A stretch of 32,729 bases of DNA from JAKLHL01 sp964411885 (GTDB lineage Bacteria > Bdellovibrionota > JAFGOL01), in assembly GCA_964411885.1 (NCBI GenBank), contig CAYPMK010000015.1, forward strand, positions 1 through 32,729. The letters run 5' to 3'. The notes under the pieces are model-generated. The model saw only the letters and a program-made list of their open reading frames with translations. It searched no databases and was not told the origin of the DNA. This document shows positions 23,692 to 32,280 of this stretch, piece by piece; the stretch's first letter is position 1, and each line of letters begins with the position of its first letter. The translations under genes and the position numbers were made by a program.

Positions 23692-23952
23692 TTATATTCT
23701 TTAATTTCAAATGTTTATAGTTATTATTATATATAATTATATCTTGTTATATATAATATATATAATACATATAATAAAAAATACTTACAAATATTCTTAA
23801 TAACTATAAAAATGCTATTTATAATTAATTTAAAATCTTAAATAAATTTAATTAAATTAATAAAAGTTAATTTAAAATAAAAAATATATTTGACTTAAAT
23901 TATTTTACATATTTATATATGTAATAAGAGGCATTAAAAAGAGGGGTGGTTC
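23692..23952. promoter_or_regulatory. extremely AT-rich intergenic spacer
   Basis: The first ~235 bases contain only about 19 G or C by hand count, near 8%, against about one third for the window. They are mostly TA steps, A-runs and short TTAATTAA-like palindromes. No gene, terminator stem or repeat family is apparent. At the right end TTGACT (23890-23895) and TATATA (23914-23919) with an 18-nt spacer can serve as the promoter of the HTH-pil genes. The AT-rich stretch may act as an UP element or a nucleoid-protein or regulator-binding region. Confidence 0.55.
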
Positions 23953-24174
23953 TTGGCAGATAACAGTCTTATAAAAAAGTCCAAGTTAACTAGATTTAGA
24001 GAAGATAATCTTATTAGTAAGGCTGAGCTTTCTAGAAAAGCAGGGATATCGCCCATAACTCTTGGAAGAATAGAACTTGGTTTCCCTTGTAGAATAGATA
24101 CAAAAAGAAAAATACTTCAAGCTTTGGGCATAGAGATAAAGCAAAAACATCTCATCTTTGAGGAGGAAATATAG
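23953..24174 (+). CDS. small helix-turn-helix protein (XRE/Cro-C1 type) at head of pil genes
   Basis: A 73-residue protein with a single Cro/C1-type helix-turn-helix: 'LTRFREDNLISKAELSRKAGISPITLGRIELGFPCRIDTKRKILQALGI'. The two HTH helices are 'SKAELSRKAG' and 'SPITLGRIELG', with 'TKRKILQALGI' the usual following helix. It starts at TTG after GAGGGGTGG. It stands directly upstream of pilM and 3' of the AT-rich spacer. Autoregulation or control of the pil genes is a reasonable guess, but it may only be a member of the operon. Confidence 0.82.
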   Translation: MADNSLIKKSKLTRFREDNLISKAELSRKAGISPITLGRIELGFPCRIDTKRKILQALGIEIKQKHLIFEEEI

Positions 24175-24175
24175 G

Positions 24176-25231
24176 ATGTTTTTTGCAGGCACACAAAAGA
24201 AAGTAGTTGGAGTTGATATAGGATCAAGTGCTGTAAAACTTATTGGTCTATCCAGAGTAAAAGGTGGCTATCATTTAGAAAGCATAGGTATAGCTCCTGT
24301 GCCAAAGGATTGTATAGTCGATGGGGAGATATATAATATTGGTGGTATATCTAATGTGTTAAGAGAACTTGTTAATGCATCAAAAGTTAAAGGGGCTAGT
24401 GCATTTACAGGGGTCTTTGGTTCTGGTGTTGTGGTTAAGAGAATAAAAGTTCCTATTATGCCAAAAGAGGAACTTGAACATCATATTAAGTGGGAAGCAG
24501 AGCAATATGTTCCTTTTAATATAGACGAGGTTAATCTTGATTACGACGTGATAACACCTAACTATAAAAAATCAGGTAAGATGGACCTTGTTATAGCTGC
24601 TGCAAAAAAAGATCTTGTTAGTTCATATAGTGCAGTGCTCTATGATAGTGGTTTGGTTGCAGAAGGCATAGATATAGGTTCATTCGCGTTATACGACATG
24701 TATAAAGAGAACTATGGGTCGACTAAAGAAGAAGCTAACATTCTTATAGATATAGGTGCATCAAGAAGTCTTATTAATGTAATAGAAAAGAACAGATGCG
24801 TCTTTGTTAAAGAAATAGAATATGCGGGTGAATATTTTACACAAAAGATACAGGAACAACTTGGTATAACATTTGAAGAAGGTGAAGCATTAAAGGTGAG
24901 TTCTGAAGACGGAACTTTGCCTCCAGAAGTAGAAAAAATATTGATCTCAGAAGTAAAGAAGTTGGCTGTTGAAGTAAGAAAAAGTCTTGATCTGTATCTT
25001 GCTACAGCCTCTGAATTACCTGTTGGAGATATATCTGTTGTTGGTGGTGGGGTTAAGTTGGTTGGGGTCACAAAGGTTATAGAATCTGTTACAGGTATTC
25101 CTGTTGAGATAGTGAACCCAATGAGGAACGTTGCTTTTAATGAAAAGATATTTCCTACGTCATACCTCTCTCACATTGCACCATTTTTTGGTGTGTCTGT
25201 GGGTTTGGCTATAAGGGGGTTAAGGTACTAA
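24176..25231 (+). CDS. pilM: type IV pilus assembly ATPase-fold protein PilM
   Basis: A 351-residue actin-like protein. 'KVVGVDIGSSAVKLIGL' at residues ~9-25 is the phosphate-1 loop, followed by 'FGSGVVVKRIKVPIMPKEELEHHIKWEAEQYVPF', 'ANILIDIGASRSLINVI' (phosphate 2) and 'ISVVGGGVKLVGV'. It forms the cytoplasmic ring of the alignment subcomplex and binds the N-terminus of PilN. The ATG at 24176 is 9 nt after AGGAGG, and this start is preferred to an in-frame codon at 24158 inside the HTH gene. The stop overlaps pilN (TAATG). Confidence 0.94.
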   Translation: MFFAGTQKKVVGVDIGSSAVKLIGLSRVKGGYHLESIGIAPVPKDCIVDGEIYNIGGISNVLRELVNASKVKGASAFTGVFGSGVVVKRIKVPIMPKEELEHHIKWEAEQYVPFNIDEVNLDYDVITPNYKKSGKMDLVIAAAKKDLVSSYSAVLYDSGLVAEGIDIGSFALYDMYKENYGSTKEEANILIDIGASRSLINVIEKNRCVFVKEIEYAGEYFTQKIQEQLGITFEEGEALKVSSEDGTLPPEVEKILISEVKKLAVEVRKSLDLYLATASELPVGDISVVGGGVKLVGVTKVIESVTGIPVEIVNPMRNVAFNEKIFPTSYLSHIAPFFGVSVGLAIRGLRY

Positions 25232-25818
25232 TGAAAAGATTTAATCTTATGCCAAAAGAAGCACCTTATTCTTCTGAAGCTAGTGCTCCAAATTACAGGA
25301 CAAGAAGTCATGACATGGAACTCTTGGTAATAGCACTTCCAGTTATATTTGCTATAGCGGTAGTATATTTTCTTCATACACAAAGCAGTTCTGATATGGA
25401 TAAAGCTGTTGTTAATCCAGCTCAGATAGAAAAACTTAATGTTTTAAAACAAGAATATCAAATTCTAGTAGCGGGCTCAGGCGATAAAGCTGATGTTGGT
25501 AAGTTGATCGAAGAGAGGAACAGGCTCAAGAACAATCTCGATGCTCTACGCTCCCTTAATCTAGTTAAATCTGTTCCTCTCGATCTTTTAATTGCAATTG
25601 GTAAGAACATATCAGACAAACTTGCTCTTACAGCGATAGAAAAAAAAGAAGGGACCGTGGCCTTGGAAGGTATAGCAAGGGACAACAAGAGTCTTGCTGA
25701 TTTTATGGAACTTCTTGTAGCACAGAATGTGTTTAGGAACGTAAGTGTTAAGTCAACTGAGTACAGCGACCAATTTGGTCCTTATAAGCAAAAGTTCACT
25801 ATAGTGGGGATATTATAA
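25231..25818 (+). CDS. pilN: type IV pilus alignment protein PilN
   Basis: A 195-residue bitopic inner-membrane protein. The N-terminus 'MKRFNLMPKEAPY' corresponds to the INLLP-type motif that binds PilM. One transmembrane helix 'ELLVIALPVIFAIAVVYFL' (~30-48) precedes a coiled coil (~65-110, 'VGKLIEERNRLKNNLDALRSL') and a periplasmic ferredoxin-like domain ('LDLLIAIGKNISDKLALTAIEKKEGTVALEGIARDNKSLADFMELL'). It pairs with PilO. Position between pilM and pilO and the one-base overlap with pilM support the call. Confidence 0.88.
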   Translation: MKRFNLMPKEAPYSSEASAPNYRTRSHDMELLVIALPVIFAIAVVYFLHTQSSSDMDKAVVNPAQIEKLNVLKQEYQILVAGSGDKADVGKLIEERNRLKNNLDALRSLNLVKSVPLDLLIAIGKNISDKLALTAIEKKEGTVALEGIARDNKSLADFMELLVAQNVFRNVSVKSTEYSDQFGPYKQKFTIVGIL

Positions 25819-25824
25819 GATAAT

Positions 25825-26379
25825 ATGAATAAGAGGTTTTTAATATCTTTAGGTATCAGCATCTTGATAGTAGTAGTGTATTTACTGATCATGGCTCCCG
25901 GAGAAAAGGAAAAACAAGAGGCCATGAAAAAGAATGAGACTCAAGTGCAAACAGAGATAAAAGAACTTCAGGCAAAGATATATGATCTAAGATCAGAAGA
26001 TACTATGGAGAGCATTCAAACGGAGATACGAAATCTTAAACAGGAAATAATGCAAGAATCTGCAAATTTCCCTAGTGATCCGGGTATTGCTAATTTTCTT
26101 AGTGAGGTTTCTACGATAGGAGAGAGCAGTGGACTCCAAATACTATTATTCCAACCATTAGAATCATCGAGTGAGGGTGTTTATGAAGAAATACCTATCA
26201 AAATACGAATAAGAGGAACATATAAACAAGTTGCTAACTTTTTTTATGGGATAGCAAACTTGAACAGGATAGTTAAAGTACAAGAGTTAAAGATAACAGG
26301 TCCTATAAATAACTCTGGAATAATAATGACTGAAAGCGATATATTGATAACGACGTACAGGATGTTGGGAGGCGCCTAA
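25825..26379 (+). CDS. pilO: type IV pilus alignment protein PilO
   Basis: A 184-residue protein with one N-terminal transmembrane helix 'FLISLGISILIVVVYLLIM' (~4-22), a charged coiled coil 'TQVQTEIKELQAKIYDLRSEDTMESIQTEIRNLKQEI' (~39-75) and a periplasmic domain 'FLSEVSTIGESSGLQILLFQPLESS...YEEIPIKIRIRGTYKQVANFFYGIANLNRIVKVQELKITGP', typical of PilO. It dimerises with PilN and links the cytoplasmic PilM ring to PilP/PilQ. Genes on both sides are in the standard order. Confidence 0.9.
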   Translation: MNKRFLISLGISILIVVVYLLIMAPGEKEKQEAMKKNETQVQTEIKELQAKIYDLRSEDTMESIQTEIRNLKQEIMQESANFPSDPGIANFLSEVSTIGESSGLQILLFQPLESSSEGVYEEIPIKIRIRGTYKQVANFFYGIANLNRIVKVQELKITGPINNSGIIMTESDILITTYRMLGGA

Positions 26380-26382
26380 AAG

Positions 26383-26868
26383 ATGTTTGTGATTCGTTAC
26401 ATTTTAATTTATTTTATGCTCTTAGATGTAATGGCTCAGAATACATCTGGGGATATAATATTAGAAGAAGGGAACGGTAAAACTAACTCAGGTAAATCTG
26501 TTTCTGGAGTTTCTTCTAAGTATAGTTCTACAATGGGTGAGGCTATAGTTAATTCAATGCAAAGGGATCCTTTCTATAGAGTGCTAGATCAACTTGGTAT
26601 GGATGATACAGATAGAGCCATAACAGACTATGAGCTAAGCGATCTTACTCTTGTAGGTGTTGTTTGGGATATACCAAGTCCTTTAGCTATGTTCAAGGGA
26701 CCAAAGGGTAGAAGATATATATTAAGGAAAGCTGATCGAATTGGAAGGAATAGTGGAGTTATAGTTGGAATTGATCAGGGAGAGGTAAATATAAGAGAGG
26801 TTTTTGTTGATCTTGCTGGAAAGAAAACAGAAAAGACGATCATAAAAACAGTTAGGAAGGATGTTTAA
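26383..26868 (+). CDS. pilP: PilP-like pilus assembly protein without lipobox
   Basis: A 161-residue exported protein. The N-terminal 'MFVIRYILIYFMLLDVMAQ' acts as a signal sequence. The C-terminal half 'SMQRDPFYRVLDQLG...YELSDLTLVGVVWDIPSPLAMFKGPKGRRYILRKADRIGRNSGVIVGIDQGEVNIREVFVDLAGKKTEKTI' is the PilP beta-domain that binds the secretin N0 domain. Many PilP proteins are lipoproteins, but no lipobox cysteine is present here; indeed there is no cysteine in the whole protein. GGGAGG precedes the ATG. It is the fourth gene of the pilMNOPQ cluster. Confidence 0.87.
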   Translation: MFVIRYILIYFMLLDVMAQNTSGDIILEEGNGKTNSGKSVSGVSSKYSSTMGEAIVNSMQRDPFYRVLDQLGMDDTDRAITDYELSDLTLVGVVWDIPSPLAMFKGPKGRRYILRKADRIGRNSGVIVGIDQGEVNIREVFVDLAGKKTEKTIIKTVRKDV

Positions 26869-26879
26869 CGGAGGAAATG

Positions 26880-29135
26880 ATGAAGTTATATACCATAATC
26901 TTTATTCCTGCTTTGATCTTGCTCACAGCCTCTATAGGTTGTGGAACAGGTAAAGGTGGAGCAGTTAATAAGAAGTCAGATAATATTTCTGAGATAAAGG
27001 CTCCAACAGATAAAGCACAGGTACATTATCTTAATAAAGGTTCTAGAGAATATGTGTTTTTAAAAGGGAAAGACCTTAAAGACTATACTGTTATTAGCGA
27101 CGATAGTGAGCTTTATGTTAATGTAAAAGGAAAGAAAATATCAGGTAAAGCTGATCTAGATAAAAAGAGTAGTATGTTAAAAAGTATTAGCACTAGTTCA
27201 TATTCAGAAGGTTCTAATGTACAACTTGATCTTAAAAAGAAACAGGGTTTTAAAATATATAGACGACCAAGTGGGCTTTTGCTGGCTATGGGTCCGGGTT
27301 ATCAGGAAATAGCGGATACAGACCTAGAGGCCTTGGAAGCAGAAATATCTAGCTCTTCGTCTATAGATGAAGAACTTGATAGCCTTTTATATAGCACAGA
27401 ACCAGCATCAGTTGCTTCTACACCTGAACCTAGTCCAAGTGTTGCAGATACTACAGATAAAGAGCTAGACGCATTATTAGACGAGTCTGATAGTGTTGCT
27501 AAAGAACCTGCTTTAGAAGAACAGTTCATAGTTGAGAATGATATGGGTAAATCCTCTACCATAGAGGATATAAAGGTAGAAAAATTTGGAGATAAAGTCC
27601 AAGTTTCTATCGTTTCTGATAGAGCAGTTAAATATACACAGAAAGATGCTCCAAAGGGATATAATCAAGTTATACTTGATATACCTAATGCAAAACTTTC
27701 TTCAAAGGCACAAAAATCAGTAAACACAGCCTCGTCAGAAGGTGTGATAAGTTCTGTAACTCCATATGAACTTAAAGGCCCTTATAAGACCGTACGAGTA
27801 GTTGTTCAGATGAATGATCCTGTTCAAGCTCAGCTTGCACAGAAAGGGAATAAAGTATTGGTATCTGTGCCAACAGAAACTATAAATACTTATGAATATG
27901 CAGATTCATCAGATGTGGCTATTGGCTCTGCTAATAATTTACAGGCCGCAAGACAACTTTCGAGAGTTAGTTTTGAGGATTACCTAGCTAAACCAACTAC
28001 ATTCTATGGTAGAAGAATGTCTTTAGAAGTAGCTAATGCGAACATACTTGATGTATTAAGAATGATACAAGAAGTAGGTGGAATAAACATAGTAGTATCT
28101 GGTAATGTTAAGGGGACTGTGGATGTTAGTTTAAAAAGTGTTCCATGGGATCAAGCCCTTAGTGTAGTACTACAAAATGCACAACTTGGTTATGTTATGC
28201 AGGGTTCTGTTATAAGGGTTGCTCCACTTTCAGATCTCAGGGACGAAAGAAAGATGGCAGCAGAGGCTCTTGATGCACATAATCAACTTGAGCCTTTAAG
28301 GATAATGGTTGCAAGATTAAATTATATAAATGCACCAGAGGCTGAACAAAAGATAACAGCACTACTCTCTAATAGAGGAAAAGTTGCCGTAGACAAGGAT
28401 GCAAAGACTGTTGTTATTCATGATATAGAGAGTGTTATATTAAAAGCAGACAAGATGTTAAGGTCCATAGACACCAAGCCAATGCAGGTAGCGATAGAGG
28501 CCAATATAATAGAAGCTAGTGATTCTTGGATACGAGCTATGGGATTTTCTTGGGCAACAGATAGTGGTGATATTGGTTTTAAGAATATAAGTGGTATGGG
28601 TAATATAAGTGCAACTCTAGGGATAGCGTCTGTTAACGGTGAAGTTAAGATAGTATCTTCACCAAAAATATCTGCTATAGACAGGACAACAGCCAACATA
28701 ATACAGGGTACTCAGGTTGCATATAAAACTACAGTCTCTACAGCTTCTGGAGAAACCTCAGATAAAATAGAATTTGAGAACATACAGGTTGCAATGAATG
28801 TTACACCTAAAGTGACAGAGAATGGAGAGATCATACTCGATGTAGATGTTAAAAGAGAGTTTGCAGATTATATGAACAGAACTTCCAGAAAAATGCCTCC
28901 GGGAGTAGGAGTAAGAAGAGCCGCTTCCCAAATAATGTTGAGGGACGGTGATACTGCCGTGATCGGAGGACTTTACTCTGTAGATACAGGAGAATCTGGA
29001 GCTGGTGTTCCTTTAATAAGGAAGATCCCTATAGTTGGTTGGTTCTTTGGAAAAGAAGAATCTAGAGAAATGAAATCAGAACTTTTGATATTCCTAAAGG
29101 CAAGCATAAAGAAAGACGAAAGTTCTAAGATATAG
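26880..29135 (+). CDS. pilQ: type IV pilus secretin PilQ (predicted lipoprotein)
   Basis: A 751-residue outer-membrane secretin. The signal peptide 'MKLYTIIFIPALILLTASIGC' ends in a possible lipobox cysteine. Two AMIN-like regions follow (~40-145 and ~225-335, 'TIEDIKVEKFGDKVQVSIVSDRAVKYTQ'), separated by an acidic Ser-rich linker (~150-215). Then come the N0/STN domain ('MSLEVANANILDVLRMIQEVGGINIVVSGNVKGTVDVSLKSVPWDQAL'), an N1 domain and the secretin barrel ending 'GDTAVIGGLYSVDTGESGAGVPLIRKIPIVGWFFGKEES'. Two ATGs are possible; the second (26880) is 5 nt from GGAGG and is preferred. It forms the outer-membrane pore for the pilus. Its stop overlaps the convergent TPR gene by 11 bp. Confidence 0.94.
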   Translation: MKLYTIIFIPALILLTASIGCGTGKGGAVNKKSDNISEIKAPTDKAQVHYLNKGSREYVFLKGKDLKDYTVISDDSELYVNVKGKKISGKADLDKKSSMLKSISTSSYSEGSNVQLDLKKKQGFKIYRRPSGLLLAMGPGYQEIADTDLEALEAEISSSSSIDEELDSLLYSTEPASVASTPEPSPSVADTTDKELDALLDESDSVAKEPALEEQFIVENDMGKSSTIEDIKVEKFGDKVQVSIVSDRAVKYTQKDAPKGYNQVILDIPNAKLSSKAQKSVNTASSEGVISSVTPYELKGPYKTVRVVVQMNDPVQAQLAQKGNKVLVSVPTETINTYEYADSSDVAIGSANNLQAARQLSRVSFEDYLAKPTTFYGRRMSLEVANANILDVLRMIQEVGGINIVVSGNVKGTVDVSLKSVPWDQALSVVLQNAQLGYVMQGSVIRVAPLSDLRDERKMAAEALDAHNQLEPLRIMVARLNYINAPEAEQKITALLSNRGKVAVDKDAKTVVIHDIESVILKADKMLRSIDTKPMQVAIEANIIEASDSWIRAMGFSWATDSGDIGFKNISGMGNISATLGIASVNGEVKIVSSPKISAIDRTTANIIQGTQVAYKTTVSTASGETSDKIEFENIQVAMNVTPKVTENGEIILDVDVKREFADYMNRTSRKMPPGVGVRRAASQIMLRDGDTAVIGGLYSVDTGESGAGVPLIRKIPIVGWFFGKEESREMKSELLIFLKASIKKDESSKI

Positions 29136-30171
29136 AGGATTTTTTATAACGCTGAAAACCGTCTAGCAGGTCTTGTAGCATTTTAAGGCGAGCGTCTTGT
29201 GGTGCAGATATCCAAGCTTCATCCTTTTTGTTCTCTTCAATAGGTTCTGGCCCATAAACTATTATATTAGGCGATATTTCTTTTTCTTCTTCTTGGTCAT
29301 CTGGTTCAGAAACAGCATCAAAATAAATGTCGTTAGGAAGTTCTTCTTTTTGTGAAGTTTCATCGTTAAAACCTTTTATTCCCAACGATGTTTCTAATAA
29401 TTTTATTTTTTCTTTTATTGTCGGGTCCATTGTTTTTTCATATATACGTTTATACACCTCTAATGCTTTTTCTTTGTGACCTTGTTTTTCAAGTAGTTCT
29501 CCCATGGTGCTAGTTCCAATATCTGTAAGTACTTTCTCTTGCTCTTCTTCTCCTATCACGTTAAAAGCTTGAGAAGCTGGTCTTTCTTCAAAACCGAGTT
29601 CTGAATTATTAACAAGATCATCAACTAACTCGTTCCTGAGATCGAATTTTGGAATATCGTTAGTTATTAATGGAGGAAGTTCTATTTCTTCTTGTTTTTC
29701 TTTAACAAGATTTGTTCCTAATATTTCTGCTACAGTATCACTTGATGGGCGATTAGAGTTTGATTCCATTCCTGCCACAATACTTTTTACTTCCTCATCT
29801 CTTGGGTTAAGGAACAGGACCATCTTATATGATTTGAGTGCATTCTGTGCGTCGCCTATAAGACTATATGATTCTGCTAATAATTTTTGAGCTAAAAAAT
29901 TATCTGGTACATCAGAAACTACTTTTTCTAACTCTTTTATTGCAGCTGTATACTGTGCTTTATCAAAATAACATCTTGCAAGAGCGACCATTCCACTTAC
30001 GAAATTTGGGTGATATTCAAGTCCTTCTTTGCAAATATCGATGGCTTCATCTACAAGGCCACTTTTTCTATAGGCCTCTGCTAAAGGAGCAAATATCCTT
30101 GAACGAGGATTTGATTGATATTCTTTTAGATAACGATCTAGATCGGCATCATATTTTTGCCCCATAGCCAT
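29125..30171 (-). CDS. tetratricopeptide repeat protein with acidic C-terminal region
   Basis: A 348-residue protein without signal peptide or membrane segment. N-terminal TPR units begin 'DLDRYLKEYQSNPRSRIFAPLAEAYRKSGLVDEAIDICKEGLEYHPNFVSGMVALARCYFDKAQYTAAIKELEKVVSDVPDNFLAQKLLAESYSLIGDAQNALKSYKMVLFLNP'. An acidic linker (~150-215) leads to one more unit, 'TSTMGELLEKQGHKEKALEVYKRIYEK', and a C-terminal helix 'DARLKMLQDLLDGFQRYKKS'. This layout occurs in many delta-type bacteria beside pilus genes, but the role is unknown. The ATG at 30171 has no visible Shine-Dalgarno sequence. It converges with pilQ, overlapping by 11 bp. Confidence 0.82.
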   Translation of the reverse strand: MAMGQKYDADLDRYLKEYQSNPRSRIFAPLAEAYRKSGLVDEAIDICKEGLEYHPNFVSGMVALARCYFDKAQYTAAIKELEKVVSDVPDNFLAQKLLAESYSLIGDAQNALKSYKMVLFLNPRDEEVKSIVAGMESNSNRPSSDTVAEILGTNLVKEKQEEIELPPLITNDIPKFDLRNELVDDLVNNSELGFEERPASQAFNVIGEEEQEKVLTDIGTSTMGELLEKQGHKEKALEVYKRIYEKTMDPTIKEKIKLLETSLGIKGFNDETSQKEELPNDIYFDAVSEPDDQEEEKEISPNIIVYGPEPIEENKKDEAWISAPQDARLKMLQDLLDGFQRYKKSSIS

Positions 30172-30272
30172 ATAAGCATAATAATTAACTTTTGTTCTAT
30201 TTTCAATGGTTTTATTGACTCATGCAAAGCCATTTGCTAAACAACGTATATAATTATTCTTTGGAGGTTGAC

Positions 30273-32240
30273 GTGAATCTTAAGTATGACAGTGCAAAAG
30301 TAGATAATTGCATAAAGGCCATTAGGATGCTTTCAGCAGAAGCCGTGGAAAAAGCCAAATCTGGACATCCCGGGATGCCTCTTGGTTGTGCAGATCTTGC
30401 TTTTATACTTTGGCATTACTTTTTAAGATTCAACCCAAAAGATACTCGATGGATGGGAAGAGATATATTTATCCTCTCTGCAGGTCATGCCTCTATGTTG
30501 CAGTATTCCTTGCTACACCTTTATGGTTTTGATCTTAGTATAGACGATATCAAGAATTTTAGGCAACTTGGATCAAAAACACCGGGACATCCAGAATATG
30601 GCATCACGAAAGGTGTTGAAACGACCACTGGACCTTTAGGCCAAGGTTTTGCCAACGGTGTTGGTTTTGCAATGGCAAGAAAAATGCTAGAAGCTCGTAC
30701 GGGCAATACAGGACTTTTTAATACAAAGGTATATGCAATAGTAAGTGATGGCGACATCATGGAAGGTATTTCAAGTGAGGCTGCTTCTTTTGCAGGCAAC
30801 CTTGGTCTTGATAACATCATATACATATATGATAAAAATGATGTTTCTATAGAAGGTCCAACTAATATTACTATGAACGAAGATACAGCCTCTAAATTTA
30901 GAGCAATGAATTGGAACGTTATTGAAATAGATGGTTTTGATCATACTCAAATTATTGGAGCACTTAATACAGCTAATTCTCATAAAGGTTCTCCTACGCT
31001 AATAGTTGCTAAGACGGTGATAGGGAAGGGTGCTAACAAAAAACAAGGCAAAAGTTCTTCTCATGGAGAACCGCTTGGAGCAGAAGAATTAAAATGTTTG
31101 AGAGATAATCTTTCTTGGTGTTGTGATCAATTTTGTATACCAAAAGAGGTCTATGAATTCACTAACGAAAAAAATCTTGAGATGAAAAAAGAATATGATG
31201 AATGGCAAAAAAAATTCAAACAAACTTTTAAAGACCTTAATGTCGACGTAGATATTTCAGAATCTTTATATAAGGAACTCCGTGCTCTTGTTGCAGGTAA
31301 AGCAGAGGCAACAAGAAGTAGTTCAGGAAGATGTATGCAGGTAATAGCAAAACACTTATCTGGTTTTGTTGGCGGATCTGCAGATCTTGGGCCTTCTAAT
31401 AAGACCACAATAAATGATTCTACGTCTATAAAGTATGATGATTTTTCTGGCAAGAACATACATTATGGTGTTAGGGAACATGCAATGGGTGCAATATCTA
31501 ACGGTCTTGCATTGCACGGTGGTTTTGTTCCTTTTGCCTCTACGTTCTTGATATTTTCTGATTACATGAAGAACAGCATAAGACTTAGTTCTTTAATGGA
31601 ACAACAGGTTGTATATGTTTTTACTCATGACAGCATCTATGTTGGAGAAGATGGACCTACGCATCAGCCTATAGAGCAGTTGAGTTCTTTAAGACTTATA
31701 CCGGGTTTAAGAGTGTTAAGACCATGTGGCGAACTAGAGACCATAGAAGCATGGCTTATGGCACTTGAAAGAAAAAATGGACCGACTAGCCTTGTTCTAA
31801 CAAGACAGAATTTGGAGCAAGTTGCTAATAAAGATGTAAATGAAGTGCAAAAAGGTATACGAAAAGGTGCATATGTTCTGGAGAAAGAAACAGGTGTGTT
31901 AAAATGTGTGGTACTTGCTTCTGGTAGTGAAGTTCCTTTAGCTGTTAGTGCAAGAAAAAACATGAATGCAGAATCTTGGATGAGAATAATATCTGTACCG
32001 AGTCTTGAACTTTTCATGGAGCAAGAAGCCAGTTACAAAGAAAACTTAGTACCAAAAAATATTCCTGCTGTGAGTATAGAGGCTGGGAGCACAATGTTGT
32101 GGAAGGCTATCTGTGGAAAAGATTCGCTCAACATTGGTATAGATGAGTTTGGAACTTCTGCTCCGGGTGAGGTGGTTGCAAAACAAAAAGGACTAGACGT
32201 AGACGGTGTGAGCAGAAAGATATCTGAATATCTTAAATAA
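30273..32240 (+). CDS. tkt: transketolase
   Basis: A 655-residue transketolase, the usual full length. It has the N-terminal 'AVEKAKSGHPGMPLGCADLAFILWHYF', the thiamine-diphosphate/Mg motif 'IVSDGDIMEGISSEAASFAGNLGLDNIIYIYD' (G-D-G-x(n)-N, here with the D of the D-x-N end) and the transfer region 'GGSADLGPSNKT', 'IHYGVREHAMGAISNGLALHGG' and 'FTHDSIYVGEDGPTHQPIEQLSSLRLIPGL'. It moves two-carbon ketol units in the pentose phosphate pathway. A longer frame starts with ATG at 30222, but the GTG at 30273 is 5 nt after GGAGG and matches the family start, so it is preferred. Downstream is the 155-bp inverted-repeat element. Confidence 0.95.
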   Translation: MNLKYDSAKVDNCIKAIRMLSAEAVEKAKSGHPGMPLGCADLAFILWHYFLRFNPKDTRWMGRDIFILSAGHASMLQYSLLHLYGFDLSIDDIKNFRQLGSKTPGHPEYGITKGVETTTGPLGQGFANGVGFAMARKMLEARTGNTGLFNTKVYAIVSDGDIMEGISSEAASFAGNLGLDNIIYIYDKNDVSIEGPTNITMNEDTASKFRAMNWNVIEIDGFDHTQIIGALNTANSHKGSPTLIVAKTVIGKGANKKQGKSSSHGEPLGAEELKCLRDNLSWCCDQFCIPKEVYEFTNEKNLEMKKEYDEWQKKFKQTFKDLNVDVDISESLYKELRALVAGKAEATRSSSGRCMQVIAKHLSGFVGGSADLGPSNKTTINDSTSIKYDDFSGKNIHYGVREHAMGAISNGLALHGGFVPFASTFLIFSDYMKNSIRLSSLMEQQVVYVFTHDSIYVGEDGPTHQPIEQLSSLRLIPGLRVLRPCGELETIEAWLMALERKNGPTSLVLTRQNLEQVANKDVNEVQKGIRKGAYVLEKETGVLKCVVLASGSEVPLAVSARKNMNAESWMRIISVPSLELFMEQEASYKENLVPKNIPAVSIEAGSTMLWKAICGKDSLNIGIDEFGTSAPGEVVAKQKGLDVDGVSRKISEYLK

Positions 32241-32280
32241 CATAGATTATTAAACCTCTTCACTAACATATTGATAATTT

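Noticed and set aside
23692..23952. Replication origin in the AT-rich spacer
   Set aside because: No cluster of DnaA boxes and no dnaA, dnaN, gyrB or similar genes nearby; low G+C alone is insufficient.
30215..30254. Promoter of tkt using TTGACT at 30215 and TATAAT at 30249
   Set aside because: The spacing is 28 nt, too long for one promoter; each element may belong to a different weak promoter, so none is called.
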